From positions 1-64,000 of the forward strand of contig JARVKI010000039.1 in assembly GCA_036674765.1 (NCBI GenBank): a DNA stretch of 64,000 nucleotides. Reading direction: 5' to 3'. Both the position numbers and the translations under genes were made by a program. The notes under the pieces are model-generated. The model worked only from the letters and a program-made list of their open reading frames with translations, searched no databases and was not told the DNA's origin. This document shows positions 36,113 to 48,014 of this stretch, piece by piece. How positions within the stretch are numbered: the stretch's first letter is position 1; each line of letters opens with the position of its first letter. The stretch is from Seiridium cupressi. Lineage: Eukaryota; Ascomycota; Sordariomycetes; Amphisphaeriales; Sporocadaceae.

Positions 36113-38933
36113 CTTGTCGAAGTTGACGAAGAAGACAAAGGCGTCGGCCGCACAACGCAAATATAGCAGCGAGATGAATGCCGGCAAAGGAGGGGCATGG
36201 CAATGTTTATATTCCACGCGCTATTTCCCCAGCTTATGATATATAATATGGGCTGATAGGACATTGCTGGCAAGGGAGGGGGGGGCTTAGACAGCTGAGT
36301 TATACAATAACATCCGATTGCCAGTGCCTGGTATGCGAGCACAACCCTTGCGCAGATCCCGCAGCATCAAGGACATGTCCCGAAGGGGAGAGGCCCAAGC
36401 CGGGGCCCAAGGACGGGCTGTTTCCGAGGTGTCTGCAAGTTGCGTTTGACCTGCCACGCGCAGTAATTATGCAGTCCAATCATCTTGCGGCGCTGTCGAT
36501 GTCGGCCAGGATTTCTGCACAGGCGCGTGGGTTTGTATTGTGCCAGGTCGCAGGAGAGGCTGCCCCTTTCGTCCAAGCGACCCACCTGCTATCCGACAAT
36601 GATAGATAGCCATGTGGGTGACTGATGTTGGCTACAGACGCTGACACATGGCCCTAGCTGCCTGAACAGGATCGGAATTCGTCGCGGCGTCCGACTCACC
36701 GTAAATCGTGGCATACAATTTGGCTTTTGTGTTTGATAGAGGTGTCTGTGTTGTTTGGACTGAATTGCCTTTTTATTCAACATTCAACTCGATAATTGCC
36801 TTCGATTTTGTTGTTGTAAGAGGCAGGGTTCCGTTGGCAGACATGACTGGCTGGGAATCGGCCATTTCGGGCAATCGGCTCCAGCCGAGAGATCGGATGG
36901 TGGGAGGAGTTCTTGACTTGAGTGGCCGAACAGCTACCTAGAACTAAAGGACGCATGTGATTGCAATCGAGCTGGCATTGTGAATAACGGCAATGATAGC
37001 CCTGACCCAGCAGAACGTATCTATGTATGAATGATCGAACGACAAGTTAGGCCAGTGCTACAACAACAGAAGCTGCATCCAATTAGAACACGACGTGTAT
37101 AAGTCAGAGACTTGAGACTCTTTTGGTTGCTGAATGCGCTGACGATGTTGTCAATCACGGTGATAGGAATGCCTTGGGCGGAGACAGTGGGCCGCAGATT
37201 GGGGCCGCCTTTGGCAACTTTATAGTTAAGGTATGCGCTTAAACCATGAGACCTACTTTGAGACTCAGCGATAAGGTGTATAGATCTTCAATCGTCGAAG
37301 GCTTGACTGCTGGAACGTTCCTCGCCAGCAAGATCGACGATTTGAGACCTAAAGAAGAGCGATAACTAGAACACTTAATAACAAAAGGCGGCTCACAGGG
37401 TATGGAACGTACCAGTATAATCATCGACAGAAGACCTCTGGTTGGTATTACATAACGCTCGGGTGTACTATCATGTGCGTACCCAGCGTTGTCTGGAAGA
37501 AAAAAAAAGATTTTGAAAGTAGCCATTGTCTTAAGAGCAGTTATAAAAATATACGTGTACTGAGACCCGTCGATGATTGATCCGCCATATGATGTGGGTG
37601 ACGACAAGGGAATATCGCACCTTCATAGCCGGAATATCATCACTAGGTCAATCCTTCTCCCGTCTTCGTGAAACACAATCGTTGTGTGATTAGTCTAGAG
37701 CTCCCCGCGTTTCTCATCAAATTAGATCTCAACACCGACGCCTGCTTGCCGCTATGATAATTGCCTCAGATTCCGTTTAACCCTTCCACCTAGAATGGCC
37801 CAAGTATCTATGGGCTAAACTCCTAGATTTGAAGTCAGGCGAAGGCAAAATCTCGGAAGCCTGGATATGGACTTCATGGACGAATTCGCGTCAGAGGGAG
37901 AGCCAGCTGCTCCCGGAACGGGAAAGAGGGTTGAGCTTCTCTAGATAAGGGCTGTCATCTCCGGCGAAGAAGACCGACACTCCTCATAAACCTAACCTCC
38001 CAACATAGTCGTCTTCAGCTAATCGATCCGTTACACACTCGAGAAAATGACAGTTTATTTACTCGTACGACAAATAAGCACTTAAATGTCCCGAATGATC
38101 CGTGGAACATCCCTGGACTCCCTTCGCCTTCAGACAATGCTGGGTCATCGGCCGCCCTTCCGAGAAGACACCTTCGCGAGAATTAAGGTCAGGAGGTCGG
38201 AAGAGAAGACGTAGGGGGTTCCGGCTCCAGGGAGGTCCTTTGGTGCACGGCTGTAACTCTTTCCTATGACTTGGATAACAATTTGAAACCAAATTGATAC
38301 GGTGCTGAGTAACATGCCTCACCGGGAACACCAGAAAAACAAGTCGGGCGGAAGAGAGATGTATTGATCTATGTAAGAGGGGAGGGGGTCAAGGCTAGGT
38401 TGACTTGCGTACATTACGAGATATTGACCCTGTAAATTGCATGGAACTTGAACACCCCCGTATTAGGTAGTCAGAGAAAGATGGTCGGCATTATAAGCTC
38501 CTAAGCAATGTCTCTACGTTACTCTTGTCAAACTGCAAGTATTCTGGGTTTACTGGAGACCCGCAGATCAGGTGCTACGGAATTTGGCAACCTGATGCAC
38601 ATAGGTAGTTAAAATGCATCTACAGAACGGTGGACAGAAAAAAAAAAATCAGAGGCCGACTAATGAACTAGATACCAAGTACATAGAGCTTTGTTAATAC
38701 TTAACGCCTGCCCCTAGTCACGATATAAATTGGACTGGGCCGTTACACACATGCCCCACCTAAATTATCCATGCTTGCTGGCGGCGTTTTAGGCGAGCTG
38801 TCCAAAATAGTGGATCCGAGCCGCCAAAAACCCGGCGCGACACTTTGAACTGTTTGTGTAAGATTTCATTTGAGTGACGACAGCCTCACCTCTGCCTCAC
38901 CCAGCACCACCACCTTTTCCATCTCAGATCAAG
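36113..38933. other. Intergenic, about 2.8 kb, divergent
   Basis: This lies between the 7TM gene and cef1, transcribed away from each other. It holds two promoters and a possible gene remnant at 37021-37607 (listed separately). No repeats of note are seen apart from short A/T runs. Confidence 0.55.
37021..37607 (-). pseudogene. Possible gene remnant or unrecognised spliced gene
   Basis: On the minus strand an open frame (37607-37239, no ATG at its start) includes protein-like stretches (GLKSSILLARNVPAVKPSTI, EDLYTLSLSLK) and ends in a stop. Immediately downstream another frame reads KVAKGGPNLRPTVSAQGIP and ITVIDNIVSAFSNQKSLKSL, then stops at 37021. A GTAGGT donor-like site lies between them and a TTTTTTCTTCCAG acceptor-like site lies upstream near 37495, but I could not assemble an in-phase model with a start. 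It may be an old remnant or chance. Confidence 0.18.
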
Positions 38934-41240
38934 ATGCCGGTCGTCAAGGGAGGAGTCTGGACGAACGCCGAGGATGAGATCCTCAAGGCGTCCGTATCGA
39001 AATATGGGCTGCATCAATGGGCACGCGTGTCGTCGCTGCTGCAGCGAAAAACCCCCAAGCAATGCAAAGCGCGATGGAACGAGTGGCTAGACCCGAGCAT
39101 CAGGAAGATCGAATGGAGCAAAGAAGAGGATGAGAAGCTACTACACCTGGCCAAGTTGATGCCCACACAATGGCGCACGATTGCCCCCCAGGTCGGTCGC
39201 ACAGCAAACCAGTGCCTCGAGCGTTATCAGAAGCTGCTGGACGAAGCCGAGCAGCGCGAGGCCGGCGGACTTGGCCTGACGGGCCCAGATGGCGGTGAGA
39301 CACAGGCGCCGACGGCCGACGATGTTCGAAGACTGCGGCCTGGTGAAGTCGATCCGAACCCCGAGAGCAAGCCAGCGAAACCTGACACGATCGATCTCGA
39401 CGAGGATGAGAAGGAGATGCTTAGCGAGGCGCGAGCCCGTCTCGCCAACACACAGGGCAAGAAGGCCAAGCGGAAGGCCAGGGAACGCCAACAAGAGGAG
39501 TCTAGGCGGCTAGCAACACTGCAGAAGCGGCGCGAGCTGAAGACGGCCGGTATCAACATCAAAGTCGTCACGCGAAAGAAGGGTCAGATGGACTACAATG
39601 CCGATATTCCATTCGAAAAAGCACCGGCGCCCGGTTTCTATGACACCGCTGAAGAACAGACTGCAAACGAGCGAGAACGAACGGCATTTGACCCTCGGAA
39701 GCAGCAGCTTGCCAACAAGCGAAAGGGCGAGCAAGATGAGGATGGAGAGAGAAAAAAGCGCAAAAATGACAAGGACGGCAGTTCGGCGTCTACGCAGGCT
39801 GCCATGAAAGCTGGCCAGTTACAGAAGATCCGCGAGGCAGAGCAAAGTAGCAAGAGGCGGGCACTAAATCTGCCGGCACCTCAAGTCAGTGAAGGGGAAC
39901 TTGAGGAAATCGTCAAAATGGGCATGATGGGCGAACGCGCCAATCTGCTTGCTCAATCAAGCGACAACGATGCTACGCGGGGACTTGTCAACTCATACTC
40001 GACCATCACTTCACAAACACCGATCCGAACACCGATGGCACCCGCCCAGGAGGACCATATCGCCAACGAAATCCGAAACATCAAGGCTTTAACAAACAAC
40101 CAGTCAGCACTTCTAGGAGGAGAGAATGCCGACTTGCAGGAAGGTTCAGCTTCGACCGGATTCGATGGAGTTACCCCTCGTAGGCAGGTCGTTTCAACTC
40201 CCAACCCCTTGGCAACGCCCCTCAGAAATGGCATGAGCGGAGTCGGTGCCACGCCGGGAAGAGTTGGCCAGACGCCCCTACGGACACCACGTGACAGCCT
40301 AGCTCTGAATGCCAACGGTGATATGTCATTGGTACCAGGCTCGGAAACGGGGCTGCGGATGCGTCTCAAACAGGGACTTGCATCGCTGCCAAAACCAAAA
40401 GAGAGTGACTGGGAGCTCGAGGCTCCAGAAGACCAGATGGAAGTCGTCGTAGCAGAAGAACTAGAGGAAGATGCCGAGATCAGAGACCGTCGCGAGAGGG
40501 AAATACGGGAAGCCCAAGCGGCCCTTGAACGCAAGCGTCGAACGCAGGTTATGCAGAGAGAACTACCTCGGCCCGCCGTCGTGAACATTGACACTTTGTT
40601 AAAGGAAGCGAGCACGGTAGAAGATCCGGTAGAAGCACTGATCGCTAAAGAGGCTGCCCTCCTCATAGCAAATGACGCAGCGAAGTACCCCGGCTCGAAG
40701 CTGGAGGGCAAGCCTATTCGCCTGGCACAGGTGGAAGATGTGGCATTGGCAGAAGCTCGGCTTCAGCTTCTGATGGAATCCAAAGATAAACCGAAACCAG
40801 AAGAGGTTTCCGCTGTGTTCGAGCGTGAAAACTCCAATGCCATTCTGCTTGGTCTTGGCTGCTACATGGACGACGAAGAGGAACAGCAGGCCATCGCTAT
40901 GCTGAACGCACTGGATGCTGTACAATCCTCCACCATGCTGAGCGCAGAGAAAAACAACGGGCTGGAGAAAAGACTTACAGTGCATCTTGGAGGCTATCAA
41001 AAAAGAGCGCAGGTCCTGCGCCAGAAGACGGGGGAAGCCGTAGAAGCGCTAGAGAAGGCGAGGTACGCATTGGGTGGGTTCGAGGCGCTGAGTATCTCAG
41101 AGGAGATTGCTGCCAAGAGTCGTCTCAATGCCCTCCGCGAGGAGGTTGCATTCGTCAGCCGGAGAGAACGTGAAGCTCAAGGCTTATATAAGGAAACTCG
41201 GGACGAGCTTGATGCTGTCGGCGTCAATGGGTATCATTGA
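38934..41240 (+). CDS. cef1: Cef1/Cdc5, Myb-domain core subunit of the Prp19 (NTC) splicing complex
   Basis: Cef1/Cdc5 is a spliceosome component that stabilises the active site within the Prp19-associated complex; it acts in the nucleus and is essential in yeasts. It is a single exon of 768 residues. The start at 38934 ([20 protein letters not shown]) matches the invariant Cdc5 N-terminus; the open frame further upstream begins at GTG and is 5' UTR. Two Myb repeats fill residues 4-107 (W-x18/19-W spacing visible: [57 protein letters not shown]). A long basic helix ([20 protein letters not shown]) with likely NLSs follows, then a Thr/Pro-rich section with TP motifs ([21 protein letters not shown]) typical of Cdc5 phosphosites, and a C-terminal coiled coil. 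Length is typical. Confidence 0.96.
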   Translation: MPVVKGGVWTNAEDEILKASVSKYGLHQWARVSSLLQRKTPKQCKARWNEWLDPSIRKIEWSKEEDEKLLHLAKLMPTQWRTIAPQVGRTANQCLERYQKLLDEAEQREAGGLGLTGPDGGETQAPTADDVRRLRPGEVDPNPESKPAKPDTIDLDEDEKEMLSEARARLANTQGKKAKRKARERQQEESRRLATLQKRRELKTAGINIKVVTRKKGQMDYNADIPFEKAPAPGFYDTAEEQTANERERTAFDPRKQQLANKRKGEQDEDGERKKRKNDKDGSSASTQAAMKAGQLQKIREAEQSSKRRALNLPAPQVSEGELEEIVKMGMMGERANLLAQSSDNDATRGLVNSYSTITSQTPIRTPMAPAQEDHIANEIRNIKALTNNQSALLGGENADLQEGSASTGFDGVTPRRQVVSTPNPLATPLRNGMSGVGATPGRVGQTPLRTPRDSLALNANGDMSLVPGSETGLRMRLKQGLASLPKPKESDWELEAPEDQMEVVVAEELEEDAEIRDRREREIREAQAALERKRRTQVMQRELPRPAVVNIDTLLKEASTVEDPVEALIAKEAALLIANDAAKYPGSKLEGKPIRLAQVEDVALAEARLQLLMESKDKPKPEEVSAVFERENSNAILLGLGCYMDDEEEQQAIAMLNALDAVQSSTMLSAEKNNGLEKRLTVHLGGYQKRAQVLRQKTGEAVEALEKARYALGGFEALSISEEIAAKSRLNALREEVAFVSRREREAQGLYKETRDELDAVGVNGYH

Positions 41241-42128
41241 TTTCAGGTACCCACTGATTGGTTTTATCGGCAACCGTGTAATGTTATGGATATTGTGTAC
41301 CAAAGGAGCAGATGATGACAGAAAGGCTGGAAAACATGCCGCAAATTTGACAATGGTGCTTTCTACCCAATAGTATGAATGTTGTGATCAATGGTTCGTG
41401 ATCAGTGATTCTTGGAACCCGTTGTCGATTAGTTTTTTGACCAGTGTAAATACAGACTGGTGTAGGACATGCATCTCCTACTTATATTGGGAGGGTTTGA
41501 TCTCAAAAGTCGATAAATCGGTGTTTTTGGCCAGTGCGCTAACTCTGATCTCCATCAGTAACACTCCTTCAGTCAAGTATGTTACCCTATACTAACGCAT
41601 AATCCTTTTTTTTTTTTTTTTTTTCTTCCTTCTATTCGAGTACCATGATCCTCGTAGTATCAGCCCGTCCAATCGTCACTCTTTTTTTACGAATAGCGAC
41701 ATAAATAACGTTAATTTGTGTCTGGCCCTAATTTACTACTTCTGTGTCCTTGGCGACACGTACATACGCTTAGGAGTATCGTAAGAGGAGCGAGTATTTA
41801 CAGTCTGAGTACTTTGGGTGGGGCCTGATTCACGCTCATACCACACATGTTTCTCGAATGAGATCGTCTTGAACTGTATGTAAGCTAAAGTTACCTGGAA
41901 CTACATCACCAGGGGCGAAAGCTATCATTGTCAGAGCAGCTAAAATTTTTGTTTTCAAATACATATGCAGATGCTATCTCGATTGCCTATTCCAATCTTG
42001 TTCGGCTACAATTCAAAAATCAAAGCGCCTAACTGTATGAGACCCGACCTCCCAGAAACAACTTGACGCCAGGGAATGTTTTCATCAATAGCCCTTTTCT
42101 TCTTCTTTTTCTCCAACCTGTGTCTTTC
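41241..42128. other. Convergent intergenic region
   Basis: About 0.9 kb between the cef1 stop and the stop of the DHA2 transporter. It contains a T-homopolymer at 41606-41624. No coding sequence or RNA gene is seen. Confidence 0.6.
41606..41624 (+). repeat. Poly(T) tract, 19 nt
   Basis: A plain T homopolymer in the cef1/DHA2 convergent spacer, followed by a short C/T-rich stretch. Confidence 0.8.
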
Positions 42129-44240
42129 TCACTTCCTCTCACCCAGTTTCGGTAACCTGATCGGGAAAATCAAGCAACAGCTGATCAAAGCAATTCCCAC
42201 GCAGCACACGAAAGTCATTCGAATCGCCGCCTCGTAGCTCTGCACGACCTGCTCCAGCACCGTCCCCTCCAACTTGGCCACCTCCTCGACACTCTCCCTC
42301 ACCTTCTCGATGACGGCATCTTTCCAGCCCGTCTCGTGGCCGTCTTCCGTGACATACGCCGCGAGGTACGCCAGCAACGAGTTCTGCAGGACGAGCGACG
42401 AGCACGCGACGCCCAGGACGGACCCGAGCGCCCGCCACAGCACCAGCGTGCTCGAGACGACGGCCTGCTCTTTCTGATCGCTCGCCGAGAGGACCGCGAG
42501 GAAAGTGCCGGGGAAGTGGAAGCCCTGGCCCAGCGCGCCGGGGGCCAGGCACAGGAGATAGGCCCACGAGGGCCATCCCCGCCGCATGAAGCTGAGCACG
42601 ATGGTCCCGAGGAGGGTCAGTGAAGTGCCGAGTGTGAGCGGCCACTTCAAGCGCTTACTCCAGGTGATCAAGAGGCCCGTGGCTGTGCCTACGGTGGCCG
42701 CAGTCACCTGCGGAACAATCAGGCGTACACCAGACTGAGTCGCACTTGTCAGAAGGACGGCCTGAAAATAGAGCGGACTAATAGTATTACTTAGTTTCCA
42801 TGACGGTGTAAAATAAAAATTCAGCTTACACGTTGAACAGAATTGCGTTGAGGAGGAACGACCCAAGAAAGTTGGAAAAGATTACGTTCGCTCGCGGTGG
42901 GCTGTGTAAAAGCGTCAGGGGCATAATCGGTCGTTTAGCCTTTGACTCGGCCCAGAGACAAGCTGGAAAGCAAACAGCAAAGATGACGAGGGAGATGATA
43001 ATCAAAGGGTGCGACCAAGGAAGCACGTTCCCTCCAAGGTTCTAGATGTGCAATGTCAGTAGTCTGTTTACCCTTGTCTGTTGGGAGTTCCAAAGCTGTA
43101 CTCACTAAGCCCAAGATCAAGAACGTTGTCGAGGTAGTCAGGAGAATCGACCCCTTGAAGTCAAAGGCCCTCATGGCCTCCATAAACGTCTCCCTCTTGC
43201 CCTGGACCCCAAGATCTCGCGGGATCAGAACAATCGTAGCAAGAAGGCATAAGAGAATCGCTGGCACTTGGACGCCGAATTCCCACCTCCATCCTAATGT
43301 ATCGGCCATAAGTCCGCCGAGAGCTGCTCCTGCAGCGGACGCCAGCCCAAACACAACATTGACATAACTTTGGTAGGTTCCTCGGCGTCTAAACTCATTC
43401 AAAATTAGTTTCGGAAATTTTTTTTTTGACTTCTGTCTCTGACGAAGTGAAGGCATGAACTCACTCAATAGGTACCAAATCGCTGATGATAATCGTTCCC
43501 AACGCCATCATCCCACCAGCGCCCAGGCCACAAACCGCCCGCGCGAGGATGAAACTCTCTATACTACCAGCGAGACCGCACCATGCCGTGGCCGCCGCAA
43601 ATATAGCCATAGTCATAACATACGGCGGTTTTCGTCCAATTGTGTCGCTCAGGCGCCCCAGAAGAGGCTGGAAGGCGGTACTGGTAAGCAGAAACGCGGT
43701 CGAGAGCCACGATGCGCTGTTGGACGAGCGAAAGTAAGAGGTGATGACGGGATGTGAGGACGCCATGATGGTTCCGTCGAAGATAGCAATGAAACTGGCC
43801 AACATGATGCTTGAAAAGATAGTTACAAAATGTCGAAAATTGGTGTTGATCATGTACTGCTTCTCAGACTTGGCTGGGCCCAAGAGAGCCGTCGCCTCCA
43901 CATCGTAGTCTGTATCTGACGGTCTCTCGTCCACGAGTGACTCCACTGTCGCAACGCTCATCTTCCTCTGGCGGTGGTGGAACATGACGCCCGCGGGAGC
44001 CTCTGGGGCCAAGCCGGCGGCACTGGAGATGGATGATGTCCGTGCCAACAATAGTTCCGACTCGTGCTCATCCAGTTCGTCTTCGTCCTCGGTGTCGTAT
44101 TGAAGATGCCGTGGTGATTGGCTCAGTGAGCGGTCCTGGCTTCGACCTTGAATCCGCTGTCCGCCGAGCAGAGCTGTACGCTCGTGGACCGTCTGGGCCT
44201 CGTTCTCGTGCAAGCGAGTTGTGCCATCCTCATTGCCCAT
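42129..44240 (-). CDS. MFS transporter, DHA2 type with 14 TM (Fnx1/Vba-like)
   Basis: Exons: 44240-43465, 43388-43106, 43041-42830 and 42777-42129, giving 639 residues; introns are 52-76 nt and phases agree. An unusually long N-tail of about 150 residues, acidic and Ser-rich with two LLG-type dileucine signals (TALLGGQ, TALLGPAK), precedes TM1 (FSSIMLASFIAIFDGTIMAS). Motif A is LLGRLSDTIGRKPPYV; motif C-like GLGAGGMMALG follows; motif around RRGTYQSYVNVVFGLASAAG is typical of DHA2. About 14 hydrophobic segments are present. The N-tail dileucines and overall pattern resemble the vacuolar basic amino-acid transporters Vba1-5 and fission-yeast Fnx1, so vacuolar export of amino acids is a reasonable guess; drug efflux is the alternative. 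The start at 44240 gives MGNEDGTT; an upstream in-frame ATG exists at 44318. Confidence 0.9.
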
Positions 44241-45083
44241 GTTGCCTATGACCTCCCAGGGACTGTGAGCCAACAGTAAAAGACTGTCGATGTTCCAACA
44301 CTCCCAAGAAGAAGTCAAATGAAATTCTGGTGCAGCGGAGGGTGGTAGAAATCCTGAGTACGAGTATAAATGGTGAAAGTCTGACCATACGTATTACGGC
44401 CAACGCAGTGGGTGACAGCGCACCATGTATATATCTCAGAGTCATTCGGTAACTACCAGGTAGTCATACAACACGGCCAGCCGTGAAAGAGAGCATGTAT
44501 TCCCAAGTGTCTGACCAACCGCGGCTGTGGTTCCCTCGATCGTAAACTGTAAAAATGCCGGTTACAATCCTCCCCACCCCGAAAACGGGGCAGCGGGGCC
44601 AATAGCCGCCATAGCCCCGTAGAAAACTGTATGAATATGCAAACTTGCTCAGTCCTCGTGACTCGGCGCAATTCGCGTTCTTGCGCCCTGATAAGATATG
44701 GATGCGATAGTGTTCGATCATAAGGCAGAGCTCTTGAAGATTGAATTAATTTGGAGCCTCTGGCTCGAATATATGTATGTGACTGTCGCGCCGGGCAAGC
44801 GTGCTTCGAGCCCGCGCCAACACTAGCAAGATTAATGTCACCAACCTGTATCACCGTTCCCTCCACGCATAAAACCCAGACATATTATTCGCTACCATGT
44901 AAATGCATGCTTCACGCATTGCTGCGCGTTCGATTTGAAAGAGACAGCCGTTGAAAATCCAACCCAAAATACGAACTCCGTGTATGCAACCAGACTACAT
45001 GTGCCTAGAAAACCGCAAAGCTAAGCTGCCTGGCCTGGCTCGGTCCAGCACAGCCGCCTTACAACCTACAAGCGTGTTCTTGA
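44241..45083. other. Intergenic, hexokinase 3' side to DHA2 promoter
   Basis: About 0.85 kb that contains the promoter of the DHA2 gene and the 3' UTR of the hexokinase-like gene, both on the minus strand. Short overlapping frames at 44450-44950 have no family features. Confidence 0.6.
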
Positions 45084-46902
45084 TCAAGATGTAGCGGCCG
45101 ACCGCGCCATTGCATTGCCAGCCAGAACGCCCGCGCCGGTTATGCCGCCGTCATGGCAAGCGGTCAGTTTTACTCGTATGGGAGCCGAGTCGCCAAATTC
45201 TGCCTCGATGGCCTCGTCCAGGAACTGTTGGCAGTCGGTCAAGTAGTCTTGGAAATGCTCTATGCATCCCCCGGTGTACCCGACAACAAGTTCGCTCGGA
45301 CTGCCGCGCCCCTTCTGTTGTGCTGGTCGATTGGCCACGTCCTGGAGCTGTCGAAGCGGCAGGTCTCCCGCGCAGGCGAGTAGGCCAATTATGGCGGCAG
45401 CAGTGATGCCTGCCGCCCGCACTTCGATGGCCTTGGCAATGCTGTATAAAACCAGAGCAACATCCTCCGTCCACTGAAAGCCGCCTACAACAGCAGGGAA
45501 CTCTGCTTTGAGCTTCTTCAGCAGGATTGGAGCATCACGAGGTTTGAAATGACTTAGAAAAGTCGTCGATAGGCTGAACCGCCGTAGTAGCTCTGTAGGG
45601 AGGCTTTCCAGGGGGCAGCCGAGTTGAAGGGTCAGATATTCAACTAGAATCAGCCGCCCAAGCTCTCCTAGATACCTGCCTGCAGTCATATACTCCAACG
45701 GTTGGAAACCAGGCTTGTCGCCTTCATCATCAAGTCTCTTATCCCACCGACTGATAAGACCGTACTTGCGCAATGCTGGAGCAGTCCCATTGATTGACCA
45801 CTCAGTATTGACCGCGACCTTGACATCCTCATCTTTATCGTCCCCCGAGCTGACCCCGACTTTCACCGGCAACTTGCCGTGGTGAAGCATGTCCTTCCGA
45901 AGGGGGATTGTCGCATTACAACCGGTCCCGCATATCAAGCCCATCGACGCCTTTCGTGTTGGGCTCTCAGGCGCCTGGTAAACAAATGAGACCAATGTGG
46001 CAACTGAGTCGTTTGCAATGGCCACAATCTCTATCGGCGGGAGATTCAGCCCTTCGGTGGCTGTTATGTAACCTGACGACAACTGCGAGCCAAGGTCAAG
46101 GCCCATGTTCGAAGTCATTGCAAATCCTTTCCCCATGGCCATCAACCTCGCTTCCGACAGTGTGTTTTGCACCATTGGGAAGCTGAAAGTTACACCCAAA
46201 TGCAAGGCCTTGTCCCGCGGAAGACTGTAGTGCCCACAGCCATCATGGACGACCTCTGCAATGCGGGCACCAATCCAAGCAAATAGAGCGTCCGCTTTCT
46301 CATTTTTGAGGTGTTCGAGGATGGGCCACGATCTTTCCAGAACTCTGCGGAGAGGAGGTCTGGCGGGTCCGTTGTGGCGACCATTGATCTTTCCACTGGC
46401 ATCGTTGACCCCGTTGGGAGCTGTGCCTTCGTTGTTGCTACCAAGAAGTTCGATGAAGCCAACTCTAAGGTTAGTACCACCACTGCGAACGATTAGTGCT
46501 GCTTCTATAAGCAGTAGTCGAGTGATTTAGACAAACATATCAATTGCAAGGTACCTGTAGATTTTGTTAGCAAGCATTCGTCGCGCGTTATACGCCAATG
46601 TGACGTTGTGGCGCTTTGGTACACCATTTGTGAATAGATATATACCGCCGAGTTACATGTTTTCAAGGCTGGAAAAGAGTCTGGGCGCTTCTTGAGATGA
46701 CATGATAAAGGTAGGGAGCAACTTACGTGCCCTTCTCGCTGCCAGCAGTTGGCCGAAGGATACTCTCCGTAATGGGCGTGGGGAGGAACTGGTCTAGTGA
46801 CTCAGTAGCCAAGTCCTGGAAGGTTTGACGAAACTCGTGTGACAGCTGCTGGACGGTGGGCACATCGATGCGGAGCGGCTGCAGAAAGTCCGCGACATCC
46901 AT
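45084..46902 (-). CDS. Atypical hexokinase-family protein (HxkC/HxkD- or GlcNAc-kinase-like)
   Basis: Three exons: 46902-46727, an 18-nt microexon 46554-46537, and 46482-45084, giving 530 residues. The microexon encodes most of the ATP-binding phosphate-1 motif: T-YLAID-I joins GGTNLRVGF. The start MDVADFLQPLRIDVP has a good context and gives the usual 65 residues before GGTNLRV; an upstream in-frame ATG is at 47070. Further hexokinase landmarks: LGVTFSFPMVQ, ANDSVATLVS (catalytic Asp), LICGTGCNATI, VNTEWSINGT, QPLEYMTAGRYLGELGR, and ACHDGGITGAGVLAG near the end. Sequence differs from housekeeping hexokinase: the TKGF glucose contact is GKGF, the small-domain insert (SNNEGTAPNGVNDASGKING) is longer, and NDTVGTL is NDSVATL. 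Such divergent members in fungi include the regulatory XprF/HxkC proteins and N-acetylglucosamine kinase; I cannot decide between them. Confidence 0.88.
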
Positions 46903-48014
46903 TGTAAGTCGGCGTGTTGGAAATATATTGTTCACAGGAGTTGTGACTGGGGCTTGAGCCGCAGTATGCATGTCACCACAGAGCGGGTTGTTAATGCAGG
47001 TCGCAACGGGAGAGAGCTGCCGAGACGGGGTTTCGAGGCACGATTCACGCAACAGAGGGCGAAGACTCATGGAGCCCGGGAATGTCCTGGGGCTTAAGTA
47101 GCTCCGACAACGTGCCCTAGCCGTGCCTTGTTTGATCTCCGGGTCGTTGTGGGTAAAGATGAAAAGGGTCGAAAGAGTGCCGGCTCATGTAGCATTTATA
47201 TTTTTCTGCGTGTTTCTGTTCTAGAGAAACGTTGCAGTGAGCAGTCAAGAATGGCCGCGGCGCCCCCAGTATTTAAACCACGGCCGGATGGGGGTGTAAG
47301 TGATGGTGACAGCGCAGGTCAAGGAGCTCCAAAACAGGGGAAAATATTATTATGGGATCCCTGCATCGTCGGGCGGATCGATCATCAGTCAGCAAGGCGG
47401 TTTGGCTGGAGGCCACGACGAAGACTTCTGTTTGAGTTGCACGAGATCACTATCACCACCGTAGCCGGTAGTGACTTCGAGATGATTGCATGGTCAAAGT
47501 CCCAGTAGGGCCCAGGCGATCTGATTGCGCCACTAAGGTTTTTGCTGGCTCGGGAGCTATCACTGCCCAATGGCGTGTCGGATGGCGCCTGATAGCACGT
47601 GTTGCTAGGCCCCAGCGCCATGACTCCGGACCCTGGGAGGGGGGCTACTGGGGGCCGTCTAGGTGCATTACTTGGTATTGTGGGCCACAGGTGCCCTGCA
47701 TTCTTAGATGCGGACGCTATTTTGTGTCCATTACTGACCTTGCTCCTGGCTCCTTCCCACCGGGGCTTCCTCGGCTTCGGGCCCGAGTGTGCTCATCCTC
47801 AGCTTCCAAGGCTAACATTAGCACTTTGATCACGGCACCCCCCTGCTCAAACATGCTCCCCTCAACTACGGCATCGCTTGTCTCTTTGCATCATGCACAT
47901 GATGAGATAATCTCGCTGCTCTGCTCTTGACATCGGATCGCCCGAAACTGCACAAGCCAGCTTGTATTGGAATCCTTTTCCCACTTGATGGCTGCCCGAA
48001 TTAGCCTTCCAATC
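46903..48014. other. Divergent intergenic region, hexokinase-like / GILT
   Basis: About 1.1 kb containing both promoters. In-frame alternative starts for the hexokinase (47070) and for the GILT protein (47988) fall inside it. No other feature is seen. Confidence 0.6.

Noticed and set aside
39953..40711. 252-codon minus-strand frame opposite cef1
   Set aside because: Ser-rich antisense shadow of a long coding exon; no start context, splice signals or domain.
42139..42645. 168-codon minus-strand frame and a 95-codon plus-strand frame inside the DHA2 transporter
   Set aside because: Arg/Gly-rich shadows of the last, GC-rich exon of the transporter.
44751..44900. Sequence resembling tRNA box B (GCTTCGAGCCCGC)
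   Set aside because: No matching box A or cloverleaf arms could be built around it; no tRNA gene is supported anywhere in the window.
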